DNA of 64,000 bases from Dentipellis sp. KUC8613. Lineage: Eukaryota > Basidiomycota > Agaricomycetes > Russulales > Hericiaceae. Each line of letters opens with the position of its first letter. The stretch's first letter is position 1. A program made the position numbers and the translations under genes. This document shows positions 33,223 to 46,603 of the stretch, in pieces. Location of the stretch: positions 683,835 through 747,834 of the forward strand of contig NSJX01000001.1 of NCBI GenBank assembly GCA_002286715.1, written 5' to 3'. Under the pieces are notes generated by a model. It was not told the DNA's origin. It saw only the letters and a list, made by a program, of their open reading frames with translations, and did no database searches.

Positions 33223-33828
33223 ATGTCATACTACGTTGCAAGCACCCCGTCCCACCACCACCGTTCCCGCACTCTCTCCCACTCGGGATACGGCCCCCAG
33301 CCCATGGCTTACTCTACCTCTCAGCCCGGCCAGTACTACCCCAGCACTCCCGGAGCCTACTCCTATGACGGCCACCACCGCTCCCGGTCGTTGAGCAGGG
33401 CTAGCAACCCCTACTACACATCCACCCCCCTCCCCTACTCTTCCACCGTCCAAGCCCCCACCTACCTTGTTGCCCCTTCGCCGTCGCACCACCACCGGAG
33501 CCACTCGAGCCATAGGCACAAGCGTTCCCACAGCACCTCGTCCCATCGCCATCGTCACAGCTCGCGCCCTCGCGTATGTCTTCTCTATCGTACTAATCCT
33601 GTTCTGCCCCTCACATCCTTATTATTCTCGCAGGACTCTGGCCGTCATCACCATAGCAGTGGTCACCACCGCAGCTACTCGACTTCGCAGTACTATGGTT
33701 ACCAGCCCACAATTGGGGACCGTATACGCAACTTCTTCGGGTTTGGGCCCCAGTCGCGCGCACGCTACGTGGACCCGCGCACAGGACGCGAAGTCGACCG
33801 GTCAGGACGTCCCATCATCAGATACTGA
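33223..33828 (+). CDS. Small His/Ser/Arg-rich protein with conserved basic C-terminus, unknown function
   Basis: Two exons: 33223-33573 and 33634-33828, with a GTATGT donor and CAG acceptor. The ATG at 33223 (MSYYVASTPSHHHRSRTL) is chosen because the upstream extension starts with a non-ATG codon. The first 120 residues are made of Ser, His, Tyr and Arg clusters (HHHRSHSSHRHKRSHSTSSH). The C-terminal 45 residues are different: IGDRIRNFFGFGPQSRARYV with an Arg-flanked amphipathic segment, then GREVDRSGRPIIRY. This combination recurs, to my memory, in uncharacterised Agaricomycete proteins. The His clusters might bind metal or drive condensation, and the FFGFG segment might contact membranes; both are guesses. 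Confidence 0.78.
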   Translation: MSYYVASTPSHHHRSRTLSHSGYGPQPMAYSTSQPGQYYPSTPGAYSYDGHHRSRSLSRASNPYYTSTPLPYSSTVQAPTYLVAPSPSHHHRSHSSHRHKRSHSTSSHRHRHSSRPRVCLLYRTNPVLPLTSLLFSQDSGRHHHSSGHHRSYSTSQYYGYQPTIGDRIRNFFGFGPQSRARYVDPRTGREVDRSGRPIIRY

Positions 33829-36181
33829 GCGCGCCAGGCCCGTCGTCGCGCATGGTCGCGTCTCCGGAAACACGCGCGTTGACACGGGAACACCATATCC
33901 TTATCCAGCAAGCCCCCATCCCTTCTTGCTCACGCGATTGCGCCCACTGCGCAAGACCGTGTAACTTATCCGTCCGCGTTATGCCCCCCTTTCCCCCCTC
34001 CCATTTCCATACCCATCCCCGCCCGCCCCCTCCACCCACGATCCACGGCCACACCCGGATTATTTTCACCTCCAAAAACGCCTCACGACTCCCTTACGAC
34101 ATGAGAAGTTTAATTTCGGCGGCTGCCCGGGTCACGATGCGCTCTATGCCTGGAGCGCTCCGCGCCAGCGACATGTGTACATGTACAGTATAACCTGCCG
34201 CATCGTGTATTGCCCCCGCCGTCCGCCTGTCCCCATATGTTCACCTATATCTATTCTCGCATCCCGTTCGCTCGCACGCCCGTATACCACGTTGCGGAGC
34301 CGCAGATGGACGTTATACTTATTTGTCTGCTTGCTTGTACGGTTTCCGCGTTGGTTCTCTCTGTACATGACCCCTGTACGACGTTGACGTTTACGATAGC
34401 TGTGTTGGTCGGTTGGTTGGCGGAAGGATCGCTGTACTGTACGGTGTACCCCAATTGCAATATCTGAATTCAAGTGTATTGGTAACCATCACCTGTCGTA
34501 GCCCAAATGGCGCTCGTCCTGCCCATCTTATGTGGCAATTTGCCTTGTGGGCCCTGCCCAGGACTGCCAGTGGATACAATTAATTGAAGGCGATGACTCT
34601 GCGCGACGGGCGCACCAGGGATCTGATCCCACTTTCGTGATCAAGATGCGTACGCACGACCAGATCTAGCTATAGAGCTCACAGACGCGCATATCCATCT
34701 GCCGTGGAGACTTGCCTACGGCATGCAAAACGGGGGAGCCCCCCCGTCTCCTGTTTCCTATTTACTGTTTCTCCCAACCCACTGAGTCTGCGGCGGCCAT
34801 CCCAATCTGCCACCCTCCCCGCAGCGCTGACGCATGATGCACCAAGCTCATTGGCGCGGACGCACCAATCAGCCCGGGGCACGCTGTCGGACGTCCCAGA
34901 GAAGAAGATCTAGGGAAGGAACGTTGTGCAACAGGCCGCAGCCCGCGACAAAAGAAGCCCGGTGCTGATGCAGATGCAGATGGATCGTGCATCATGTCGA
35001 CGACACCGAATTCGAACATCGAACTCTGACAGCAGTCTGCCTTCCATGAACTTCCTGCAGCCGATTAGATAGTCTGCTGCGTGCTGTAACGCTCGAGAGC
35101 CTAGATGCGACGGCCCAACGTAACGAGCACACCTAGGGATCTGGAGCCCTGCCCAATCGCGTCGCACGGCGATCCTCCTGCGAAGCCCGCCGCATACGTA
35201 TACGTCTGCCGTCTCCCAGGACGCAGCAGCCACGTTTGGACGTAGAAGGCCCTCGCGCCGCGGGGGCGTAGCGCCGTGCGCCTTCTAGCGACTGCTGCTC
35301 GAGATAATGGGGCCTGATAGCCGCACCTGGCGCGCAGCGGGAACCCTGACAAGGACGACGTGTTTCCTGAGTGCCCCTGCCCGATAGCCTTCCGGCACGT
35401 TGCAGTGATGCTGGAGCTCGAGAAGGAGCCGGACGGAAATAGAGCATTGCAGTTGTCGGTCGTCGGTCGTCGGTTCGACAGGCGCGTAACGCGGAAAGCG
35501 AGCGGCGCCAGCACTCGAGTACGTAGAGTACGTGCTGCAGTTTCGGTCAAGGCGCGCGATAACGCCGGTCGAGGGTACGCGAGTCGAGGTCGATGTCAAT
35601 GATCGGGGGCCCCGAAACTGGAGATGAAGACCGCGAGGGAACAGGGGGTGAGGAGACAAAACGTGGCGTGTACGTACCTGCTGTAGGGTATTGTCAACGG
35701 ATCTGGGCACCGGGCACCAAACGTATTCTCCACGCGTGAGGTGCAGTACAACGAATAGCACTAAGCTTTTGCCACATGCGACCAGGGCACGGAGCAACGG
35801 CCGAAACAAGCGAGAAGCGCAGTGACCGCCGCGCCAGAAGAAAGCATACGTTCGCCAAAGCTGTTGAACTACAGGGGTTGACAGAGTCTAGACAGAGTTC
35901 CTGACTTGATACCGGAGCTTGTTGAAGTTTTCAAGACAGCGTACACACCGATTCACAGCTGACTGAGTCCTGTGGACACGGAACGCGTAGGTGTACAAAC
36001 CCCAAAACCCACGACCTGTTGACTTGTGATAACGAACACCACGCGGTCTTCGACCTTCAACGTAAATTTTACCAACCTAGAACCTAAGACAGAAAGCGCT
36101 GTAGTAGCCAATAACGCCAAGCAGAACGACAGCAGTCAACGAAATAACAGTTACACAAACCAGACACACTACCTCTTCCCT
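33829..36181. other. Gene-poor interval, about 2.3 kb
   Basis: The longest gene-free stretch in the window. Frames on both strands are short or overlap without motifs. Base composition is uneven, with pyrimidine-rich tracts near 33.98-34.05 kb. I find no inverted-repeat ends, transposase, tRNA or rRNA. The left part presumably holds the 3' UTR of the His/Ser-rich gene. Confidence 0.45.
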
Positions 36182-39020
36182 TCAAAGTCTGTGCGGGCGC
36201 CAGTGGTCCCTCAGATTTCGTGCGACGTCCTGTTCGACACCATGGATCGTCTCGAGAGCAATTGGTGGCGAGCGTCTTCTATGTCCTCCTTGCGACGCAA
36301 GCAGAACCTGGCCGTTGGTCATCCAGCATCGACGTTCTTCGTGAGGACCTGCAGATGGTATCGTAGAGACCTCAGAGACACCTATGTCGGCGGGAGCTAG
36401 CGCGAAGTTGTACTCTGTGTCACAATCCGATGCAGCATTGGGTGCATCGACATGCAGAGGAGTCCCGTCCTCAGTGAAGCCGAAGTGTTCCTCCGCAAGT
36501 CTCATCCTAGGATGCTCGCCATACAAGTTTCCCGTTAAATCCCATATATCATCTCCAGGGCAGCCAGCATAGTCCTCAGCGACATCTTCGACGATGTTGC
36601 CAGTATAGAGATGGCCCGAAGAAAATTGGCCGGCCAGATGGTGCTCCAGAGGTGTCCCTAGCGAAGAGTAACCAAGATCTTGTGCAGATGCTTCGCGGAT
36701 GTCGCCGTCAGAGTAATCCATAATCAAGGCTTCGTCTTCCAGTTCATAATCACCTGCCGAGTACGAAAGTATCGACTGTGCGAGCAAATAGCCTTGGTCT
36801 TCAGCATAGTCACCAGGCAGTCCTTCGCCGGCTCCCAGGCCGTACGACGCTTGAGGTCCATCCTCTTGAGCTGACAAAACAGAGTCCTGACTTAGATATA
36901 CATATGATGTAGCCCCTCGCCCCCCAAGAGGTATTTCCGTCTTGGAAAATGTACTGCGGTTTCTGATGCCAAAAGAAAGACTGGGATCCGTTTCTTGAAA
37001 AGCGCCTAGAGCCTGTTCTAACGAATCGACAGGTGACAGATGCCTACGTGATATTACGGGTGCACTGACAGTGCTGACCGTGATGATGTTTGATGCAGGT
37101 TCCGGGAGACGTTCGACCTCCTCAGCCCTAGATCGGTCTTGATGCGCCCCGACTGAATCCGGTCGATGCGGTGCACAGTCCCCAAGCCCAGGAAGTTCGA
37201 CGATGGAAGGAGACGCAGCAGCTGTCTTTCCAGAGTTGTCCGGGTCAGAAGTCGGCTTCGCAAAATACTTGGACAAAGCGGGAAGCAGATCCTGCACGCC
37301 GCGGTGCCGGAAGATCTGGGAAGCAGAATCAGAAGGATGGAGCGATGAGCTGCGTTTCTCGGCATCCTCTAGCCTAGATGTGGCAACAGGTTCAGCAGAT
37401 GCAGATCGTAAAAGAACGACAGATGGTCCGTCTGATGGCGGGGCACTTTGCTCCTTGATCGCATTGTCCTTGCTAACATTCCGCCTCGAGTTTGACCGAA
37501 CCCCGGGCTCGTCAGACTTTCTCTGTTTTCCCGTCACAGATACTCCAGAGCCGGATGGGAGCGAATGCGCATCATCTTCAATATCCCAGGTTACAGATTC
37601 TGCGATGGGCACGGGTTTCTCTGATAGTTGCGAAGACGAGACGCGAGTGAGAGTCGGCGATAGAGTTTCATTCGACTTCCTGTTTCTCTTTGTCTTGTCA
37701 TGGCTGGCTGACTCCCGATATTTGCACAGACCACTTCGCTTCTTCTCTTTTGTCTTGGTTTGGACTGACGGCGAAGGCGAAACGATCCTAGGCGGCGGTC
37801 TTTTTGCTTTGTCCTTGTCTTTTGCCTTGAGTAAGAACTGACTTTCACAAAACACTTTGGTGGCAGAAACTATGGAAAGATCATGAACACGCGCTCAATG
37901 CCAATTCTATGATCACATCGAAGATGGCCAAAGGCATACCTGTCCGCTTGGATTGCTTACTCGCGACATCGAGATTTCCGGAACTCTTACCTCTATTGAA
38001 GACACCTATTCCGGTGCTAGGTTGCATCTTTGTACAAGGAATCAGCATTTATCTCTTGAGTCAAGATCAGACAGTACCGTAAGCCTATTTTTGCCAACAT
38101 TCGTCGATGAGAAGCCATGCATCAGTGCAAGTCCGGCCGGGACCCTGGACAATTCTTTCTTGGAGGCTTTCTTTGCTCTCTTTTTCTTCGGTTGGACTGT
38201 CTCTTCCTCATCGCTCCGTTCCGAAGGTGGATCTTCGTTGGGCTTGGTGACTGCGCGGCGCGATCGTTTTCGTTCTCTGCGTTCTGCAAGACCTGGGGAC
38301 AAGTAAGTAAAGGCATCATCATACAGAGCATTGAACTCACGTTGCTTATGCTCATCGCCACTACTTTCGTCTACAACTTCCGCTCGAGCTTTCGACTTCG
38401 ACAGTTGGGGCTTGGCGGAATCGGATTTCTTGTTTTCTTTGTCGGTCCTCGAGCATTTGGTAGAACGTTGCACTGGACTCGATACCTTCGGACGCTTCAC
38501 GGAAGCGTTGACTGGACTCAGCTGACGTCGTGAGTCTGCATTCTCTACGGGCGGTTCCACGCGCTTCGCAGGGCGGATGGCAGGCGCCTCGAGTGTCCTT
38601 GGTTTCAACACAGGTGTTTCAAACGCAGAGTTCCGCTGTGCATCCACGACGGGAGCCCCTTTCTCTTTCTCTTTCTCCGATCCACTCCGCTCCCAAGACG
38701 ACAGGAAGGCTCGCCCTTCCACGGCGTAGGTCTTCAGAAACCGCGTCTGATTGTCAACGTACGACCGAATGAGGTCGTCTTTCTTGAGCTCTCCGAGGGC
38801 TCTGCTATTGAGGTGCTCCTTCTGCGATGCTGGGGCCATATCTACAGCTATATTGACGCGGGAACGAATGCGGTACTGAGAGGTTGTCAAGCATGACGAA
38901 CGGGACGCGCACACTTACGAGATCCTTGTGACTGGAATTCCGGGACTTGTAAAGCTCCACAATATCAGATTTGACGGTGCTGGGACTTAGGAGAAGGCCG
39001 GGAAACGGGGCGGGATAGAA
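36182..39020 (-). CDS. Large basic/disordered protein of unknown function, 5' end unresolved
   Basis: Three coding blocks join well. The first (about 39020-38919, PFPGLLLSPSTVKSDIVELY) ends at a GTAAGT donor. A 43-bp intron follows and the frame resumes at 38875 (YRIRSRVNIAVDMAPASQKE). The second block ends near VPAGLALMHGFSSTNVGK. An intron of about 230 bp leads to FLLKAKDKDKAKRPPPRIV at about 37.84 kb, and the last exon runs to the stop at 36182. No in-frame ATG precedes the first block. The first usable one is at 38839 (MAPASQKEHLNSRALGELKK), so the start is uncertain. The N-terminal third has Lys/Arg nuclear-localisation-like clusters (KPKKKRAKKASKKE type), and the rest is Ser/Glu-rich and disordered. 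I recognise no family; a nuclear or chromatin role is only suggested by the basic clusters. Confidence 0.68.
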
Positions 39021-39425
39021 ACCAGTTACAGGGACTAGTTGAGTTTGTGGTTAGAGACGGGCGAAGTGCTGTGTGTTCGAGAGCCGTTCAGCTGGGCATC
39101 TGTGATTGAAATGGACCGGATGCTGCCGGCCGGCAACGGCTCCACTTGTCCTCCCAACTCATGACATTCGGAAATTCAACGGACATGCAGGTGTGCAAAG
39201 ATGTTTTACGAGCGCCCCGCGCCATGTTGCCCTACAGTGCTCACTCTGGCAGTGTCCTCGGTTGGCATCGCTTACATCCGTCCGATAATACGGATGTACA
39301 TATTTGTCATTGCATTCATTCTGCCATGTAGGCTACACATGTCAAGGTCGTTTCAAGTAGTGTACGAGAAGAAGATGTTCCTGTCGATACAGGTGAGTAC
39401 CTGGCATAGCAGACTTAAATATAAC
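39021..39425. other. Intergenic region, 405 bp
   Basis: Lies between the 5' end of the large unknown gene and the 3' end of the MFS transporter, both on the minus strand. It may include a missing first exon of the unknown gene. Nothing else is supported. Confidence 0.4.
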
Positions 39426-41920
39426 TCACTGTTTGTCCGTCAAGTCTAGGAAGGCATGGCGCTCGCGTTCCTTCTGAACATCAGCGTCCGTCCATCCGTT
39501 CCTGGCCTTCTCCGCCTCCAAGACCTTTTGCTTCTTGACATTGAGGCGGACGTTGATCCAGCGCAGCAAGAAGCACACGAATAGCTGGATGGTCAGGAGG
39601 ACCATGATCGCGGTCTTTCCAGGTATGTAGTTTGGAGCATCTTTCGGCAAGAATATCTCCGTCCCTACGATGTTGCCCACGCTGAACGTAAACATCGTCA
39701 TGGCGTTGATGGTGACCTGTCATGCCATTGAATGAAAAGACCGGTACTCAATAAGACTGCGCCCCACCTTCTTTGTATGCCCACTCGTGTTGCTTGCGTT
39801 GTATGCATAGACTGTCGATAGAGCACTTCCGAAGGTACCGATGAGATAAGTGGCTTAGTCGGAGGCCATACTCAGCATCAGTCATGACAGTTCTCAAGAA
39901 AGTTGTTTCGTCCTCACCAAAAAGTAAAGCCCCCTTCTTCCCCGAACCATTCAGACCGATGAGCATCGCTATCACAACAGTGAGAATTTGGCTATCGCCA
40001 GAAACGTATGAAACTCGCTTACCGGCACCCACAATCGTAGGGACCAGAGCAAAGACGATGGGAAGCATGCGCTCGCCCTGTTGTCATGAAGATCAGCAAT
40101 CTTTTTAGCCCAGTCATGAGGAAGACGTAGTGGACGTACCTTTCTGTCCGAATACCAGCCGCATGCGAGTGTCGTAAATGCAGCTATCGCACCACCGGGG
40201 GTGCTGAGGATAAGGGTCTGCTTCGAACTATCCGCACTGTCAGTGACCTGATTTCTTCAACCAAAGGAAGAATGGCATACGTGTAGCCAAAGCTCTTGAC
40301 GATCTGGTTGCTGACTGAGATACACATAAGTAAACATGATGGTAATATGGGCAAAAACAGCCTACAGTTGCTGAGTCCTCCATTCGGTATGCTCGCTAGC
40401 GGAATCGTCGAGTCAACGACTTCGAATCAGTATCAGTAGCTCCTGAACACTCACTCAACATAGTAGTGAGAACAATGAGCCAGGTGCGAACGTCCAGCAG
40501 TACTTCCTTCACTTGGTCCCACTTCAACCGCTTGTTCTCCGTACCACCCTGGTCATCACGAACGCGTTCCAATGCAGCGATCCGCTCTTCAGGTGTGAGC
40601 AGTTGTGCGTGCACAGGGGAGTCAGGCATCCAGATGAGGACGCAAGCACCGACTATGATCGCGAGTCCTCCGAGGACCAAGTACACGATCTTCCAGGGAG
40701 CAATGCGATGCCCGTCATAGAAGGAGATCCCCTACCTTGGACGTCAGGCCTCACTGAGCTTTCAAAAAGACCTAAAAACATACGTATGCGACGAAACCTC
40801 CGAAGATTTGAGTGAGTCCGTTCTACAATTATACATCAGAGAATGCTACGTTGAAGATCAAGATCTGCCTACCATGACGTAGAACCACGAGATACGTGTA
40901 GCCTTTGAACAAGTCCTCAATCGACGCATGCCTGCAAAGTATACACACTACTCACTTGTTCATCCTTCTTGTAGAACATGGAGATGATAAGAACAAGAAT
41001 AGGCGCGACGCATGACTCCAGCATGCCTACCCCCTCGTCAGACACAAGAGTTCTATACACAGAATATATCGGACATACCCAGCAAGAAGCGAAGAGCAAA
41101 AAATGCACCGAACGACGGAGCAGTGGCGTGAAGCATGAGTATCATGCCCCAAAGGACAATGTTGGTGCCTATTCAAGTGTCCATGAGCCCAACGTCCCTC
41201 TATCTGGATATGTATTTGGATACGAACCCAAATACTTCCCCAATCGCAGTTTCTGGGAAATGTAAACGGTAGGAAATTCCCAAGTGAGGAAGCCTACAAC
41301 ATGCAGCCATGATAAGTCATTATGGAGTTGACATACTCAGCGTTCAGACCGACCGAGGTAGAACGCCATGGACACCAAGTTGTAATTCTATGCAATATCA
41401 GAACCATGACGGGTGAGAGCATATTGCCAACATACCTGGCCAACAATCGGGAACTTCATAATGCTATTGATATGCGCACAGTGAGTCCATGGACAGCACT
41501 CCGTGGTGCCGCGGCACCCTCACCTAGCATAATTCAACGACGTCTTGTCACTGAATAGCCGTCAGCGTACTCCGAGGACGACAATCATCGCGAGACTCAC
41601 AGGAACTGAGTAAAGTACACCGCCGCGCAGAGAGGGGGGATCCAGAGGTCCTACAGTAACAACGTCATCATCCTAGGTGCACGCTCATCAGAATGGCCGC
41701 GGCTTACCAGTTTCCTTCGCAACTTCTTATTGTATTCATCGCTGAACTCAACGTCCCTCTCCTTCCCGACCAACTTCAAAGCTTCATCGCCCTGACGGAT
41801 ATCAACGCTAGAGGCCACGCTCGCCGTGGCGGCCTTCTCGTCAACATCAGCTGATGCCTTCGAAGCGGGCCGCTTCTCCAGCTCAGATGCCGTGGTCTGG
41901 TCTGCGAAGGTCGACGACAT
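39426..41920 (-). CDS. MFS transporter, allantoate permease (Dal5/ACS) family
   Basis: Heavily spliced gene, ATG at 41920 (MSSTFADQTTASELEKRP) and TGA at 39426-39428. After a cytosolic head ending SDEYNKKLRRKL come DLWIPPLCAAVYFTQFLDKT with SLNYASI, the first helix signature of the anion:cation symporter group. Then GMLESCVAPILVLIISMFYK (motif in helix 4-5), GLAIIVGACVLIWMPDSPVH with AQLLTPEERIAALERVRDDQ (the family's long cytosolic loop), STPGGAIAAFTTLACGWYSD with RKGER, helices around TYLIGTFGSALSTVYAYNAS and NTSGHTKK, and a last helix TAIMVLLTIQLFVCFLLRWI followed by a charged tail. Twelve helices are likely. Substrates of this family include allantoate, nicotinate, pantothenate and related organic anions; the actual substrate cannot be read here. 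Confidence 0.87.
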
Positions 41921-42463
41921 TCGATACGAATACAGAGAAGAAGACGGGAACGAAGGCGAGGAACCCACTGTATCAGAGTATGCACCAGGCAACATTTATA
42001 GTTCCACAATATTGCATCCGAGGCACTCCTCGTTCCCCCAATATGCTCTGGTATTGCTCACGGTGCGAAGTCTCGTGAGCAGTGGAGAAGGCCTACGGAT
42101 AACAGAATGTCAGGATGATAAGTACGTACCTGAGCGCTTACAGTTTGGTACGCTGATAAGTGGCACGGGAGCCCGCGCGTTATTGCCGTCACCGCATGCT
42201 ATGACCACATGGAAAGAAACCCCACTAGGAAAACAAGCTAGTCAGATAGCGCTTACCACAGGCACTGTCTTCAACACGGCGTCGATGTATGGTGTTTGGT
42301 TCAGCAGGTGCAAGCAGACGTCCAAGATATGATGCATGATGGTTGAAATTATCTCTATGCACTGCAGACAACACGAGTGCAAGAGATCCATTTAATGGTG
42401 GGTCGTAGTAGGTGTGGGTTAATGTACATAAACGATCAATGCATTCCATGATCAAATCATACA
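41921..42463. other. Intergenic region, 543 bp
   Basis: Between the transporter start and the thiolase stop, both on the minus strand. It is expected to hold the transporter promoter and thiolase 3' UTR. No gene is evident. Confidence 0.45.
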
Positions 42464-43967
<1,504 letters not shown>

Positions 43968-44271
43968 TGCGAAAGCGTTTTATATGGTTTGTTGCACGGG
44001 GACGAAGCGAGCAGGCCGGGAATGAACCAATCCGATGTCAGGTCGCGTCCGAAATCGATCGTACGACTGACAGAGCGAGCCGATAATCCAGGACGAATGG
44101 AACGATTTGCGTCGTCCGCGTCTCTGCGTCCATTATTACTTTATATACTCCCCCTCCGGCTCATCTCGGTGGCGTCGCCCACGATCGCAAGCATGTGAAC
44201 GTGAACACCCGCCCCCGCATTCCCCGCGGACCTTGGCAATCCTCGTCCTCATCCTCCTCGAACCCGACGTC
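43968..44271. promoter_or_regulatory. Promoter region of the thiolase gene
   Basis: Lies between the thiolase ATG and the ATG10 stop, both on the minus strand. A TATATAAA sequence read on the minus strand at 44140-44147 is about 170 bp upstream of the thiolase ATG. It is the best core-promoter candidate. Confidence 0.4.
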
Positions 44272-45065
44272 CTACGAATCCAGTCGCACCACATTTCCTA
44301 AGACCATAAACCATATCTCCATCCACCGGATCAACCACTCATCCTCCGACCAAACCGCATCCTCGGCCATGGCCGAGCCCTTCAGCTCAGCACTCAGCTC
44401 GGCCATGGCTGATGGCGTCTCGCACGGGTGTATAAACCATGACGGCGTGCCTAGCGTCGGATGGTCTCCTTGCGACAACAACGGAAACGGAGAATCCGCA
44501 ACGCTGACAGAAAATGATGTGTTCGTCTCTGGAAGCGCCCCTCGAATAATCATCGGCGTCTGTAGGATCTCGTCCAAGGGGAGGGGAGAGCCTTCTGCTC
44601 AAACACTCAGAATGACAGACCAGTGAATACGCGCCCGCGGAGTACTTACTTGCATCATGTATAGTGAAGTAAAACGCGGGCACTCTGAACGTCGCCGAGA
44701 AAACAACACTTTGAGTTATCACCAAGGCCTCGTGCGTCGAATGTGGCAAGGCCGCATCATCGTGTTCCATAGACAATGAGCTGTAGTCTTCGCCATCGTC
44801 TGCAGATTCGCCAAGTGCGGAGTGCTGCTCATCTCGCGACACAAATCTCGTACGAGACATAAAGCCAAGCCCAGGGAAGGTCTGAAACTGGAGTCAAGAA
44901 GCGCTCTCGCAGCACGAGGGTGATGCGCACAGAATGCTCAACCCATGTCCATCCGGTCAGCCTTTTGGACAAAAGATCTGTAGACACCTGGCCATGGTAT
45001 TTGGAAATGAAAGCCTTGCAGGCCTGCTCGAATTGCGAGCGAGTGAGTGAGGAAGAAGGAAGCAT
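44272..45065 (-). CDS. ATG10: E2-like conjugating enzyme ATG10
   Basis: Three exons, ATG at 45065 (MLPSSSLTRSQFEQACKAFI) and stop at 44272-44274. The first exon gives the N-terminal helix and WTWVEH. The second carries GLGFMSRT and VVFSATFRVPAFYFTIHDA, the E2-fold strands. The third has LDEILQTPMI, FPLLSQGDHPTLGTPSWFIH and PCET with the catalytic Cys in HPC, then WLIRWMEIWFMVLGNVV, the C-terminal helix seen in Atg10 and Atg3. ATG10 transfers Atg12 onto Atg5 for autophagosome formation. The divergent ribosomal gene starts 198 bp away. Confidence 0.88.
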
Positions 45066-45262
45066 CGGACCGGCTTCTGCCGGTGGCGTGAGAATAGAGC
45101 GTATAGCAAGTGGAATAAGGTTTCAAGCCACAATTGCCCGGTTCGCGCGTCGACGACAGCCACACGCTCAGGCTCCTGCCCACCTGTATTCTCAAAACCA
45201 AGCCCGTCCAAGTGCCGGCTTCGCGGTCTACTCCCCACCGCCCAACACTCACTTGACGAATC

Positions 45263-46275
45263 ATGGCTGTAGGAAAGGTGCGTTTGCTAGCGGACCGTGG
45301 AATAACGCTCGCTAGATCGCTGTGCTCATGCGACGACTTCAATCTAGAACAAGCGTCTCTCTAAGGGCAAGAAGGGTATCAAGAAAAAGGTCGTCGACCC
45401 CTTCTCTCGCAAGGGTATGTCTGGGTTGGATGCGTGGAATAGTTGCATTGCTAATTGCGACGGATTCGTGTTATAGACTGGTACGACATCAAGGCCCCGT
45501 CAATCTTTGAGGTCAGGAATGTCGGCAAGACCCTCGTCAACAGGTCTCAGGGCTTGAGTGCGTGGATTAGTAGACTTCTTGGTGACTGTGCGCTGACCAG
45601 TCGGGGTTACAGAGAACGCCAACGACTCGTTGAAGGGCCGTATCATTGAGGCGTCTCTGGGTGACCTGAACAAGGATGAGGAGCAGTCGTTCCGCAAGAT
45701 TAAGCTGCGCATCGACGAGGTCCAGGGCAAGAACTGCTTGACCAACTTCCACGGCATGTCGTTCACATCAGACAAGCTCCGATCCCTTGTCCGCAAATGG
45801 CAAACGCTCATTGAGGCGCACGTCGACGTGAAGACGACCGACGGCTACCTCCTCCGCCTTTTCGCTATTGGCTTCACGAAGCGCCGCCCGTCGCAAGTCC
45901 GCAAGACCACGTACGCGCAGTCGAGCCAGGTCCGGGAGATCAGGAAGAAGATGTTCGAGATCATGACCCGGGAAGCGACCAGCTGCGATCTGAAGGAGTT
46001 GGTGCAGAAGTTCGTTCCTGAGGCGATTGGCCGCGAGATCGAGAAGGCGGCGAGGAGTATCTACCCCCTCCAGAACGTCTACGTTCACAAGGCGAAGATC
46101 TTGAAGGCACCCAAGTTCGACGTCTCAAAACTCCTCGAGCTCCACGGCGAGTCGACAGACGTATGTTACTCCTAATTTTGAAATCATGTTGAGCATTACT
46201 GACCCTTACTTCCAGGAGACTGGCACGCGGGTGGTGAAGGACTTCAAGGAGCCGGAGATCCTGGAGTCCGTATAA
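45263..46275 (+). CDS. RPS1: 40S ribosomal protein eS1 (S3a)
   Basis: Five exons, ATG at 45263 and TAA at 46273-46275. The first exon is just MAVGK, a typical ribosomal-gene arrangement, and joins to [20 protein letters not shown]. Then [100 protein letters not shown] and [20 protein letters not shown], all eS1 signatures. The length of about 255 residues matches the family. It is a structural component of the small subunit near the mRNA exit site. Confidence 0.97.
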
Positions 46276-46603
46276 AACTGTGTTGTCTACTGCTGCCTTG
46301 TATTGTCATGCTTTCCTTCACTTATGCTACAAGGGACCGATATATGAGCATCATGACTTATTGCACCCTTACCCTCATCCAATGAGTGATATAAGCCCGC
46401 ATTGACCGATCTCGCCTATCGATGGCTGCTATAAGACATTCATAACAAAATGATTTTCGGGCCAGTATTGGCGCTCGCAGCTCGTCGGTGCATGAAGATT
46501 ACTCAGTACATTAGGCAGCCCTAAAGTGGTAGAAAGGCGCGATTGTGCTTGAGCGCGACAAAACAAGAGTCTCTAATCTTCCGCCTGTCCATTTACTTCT
46601 GCA
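46276..46603. other. Intergenic region, 328 bp
   Basis: 3' flank of the ribosomal gene and promoter of APRT. I see no gene. Confidence 0.45.
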
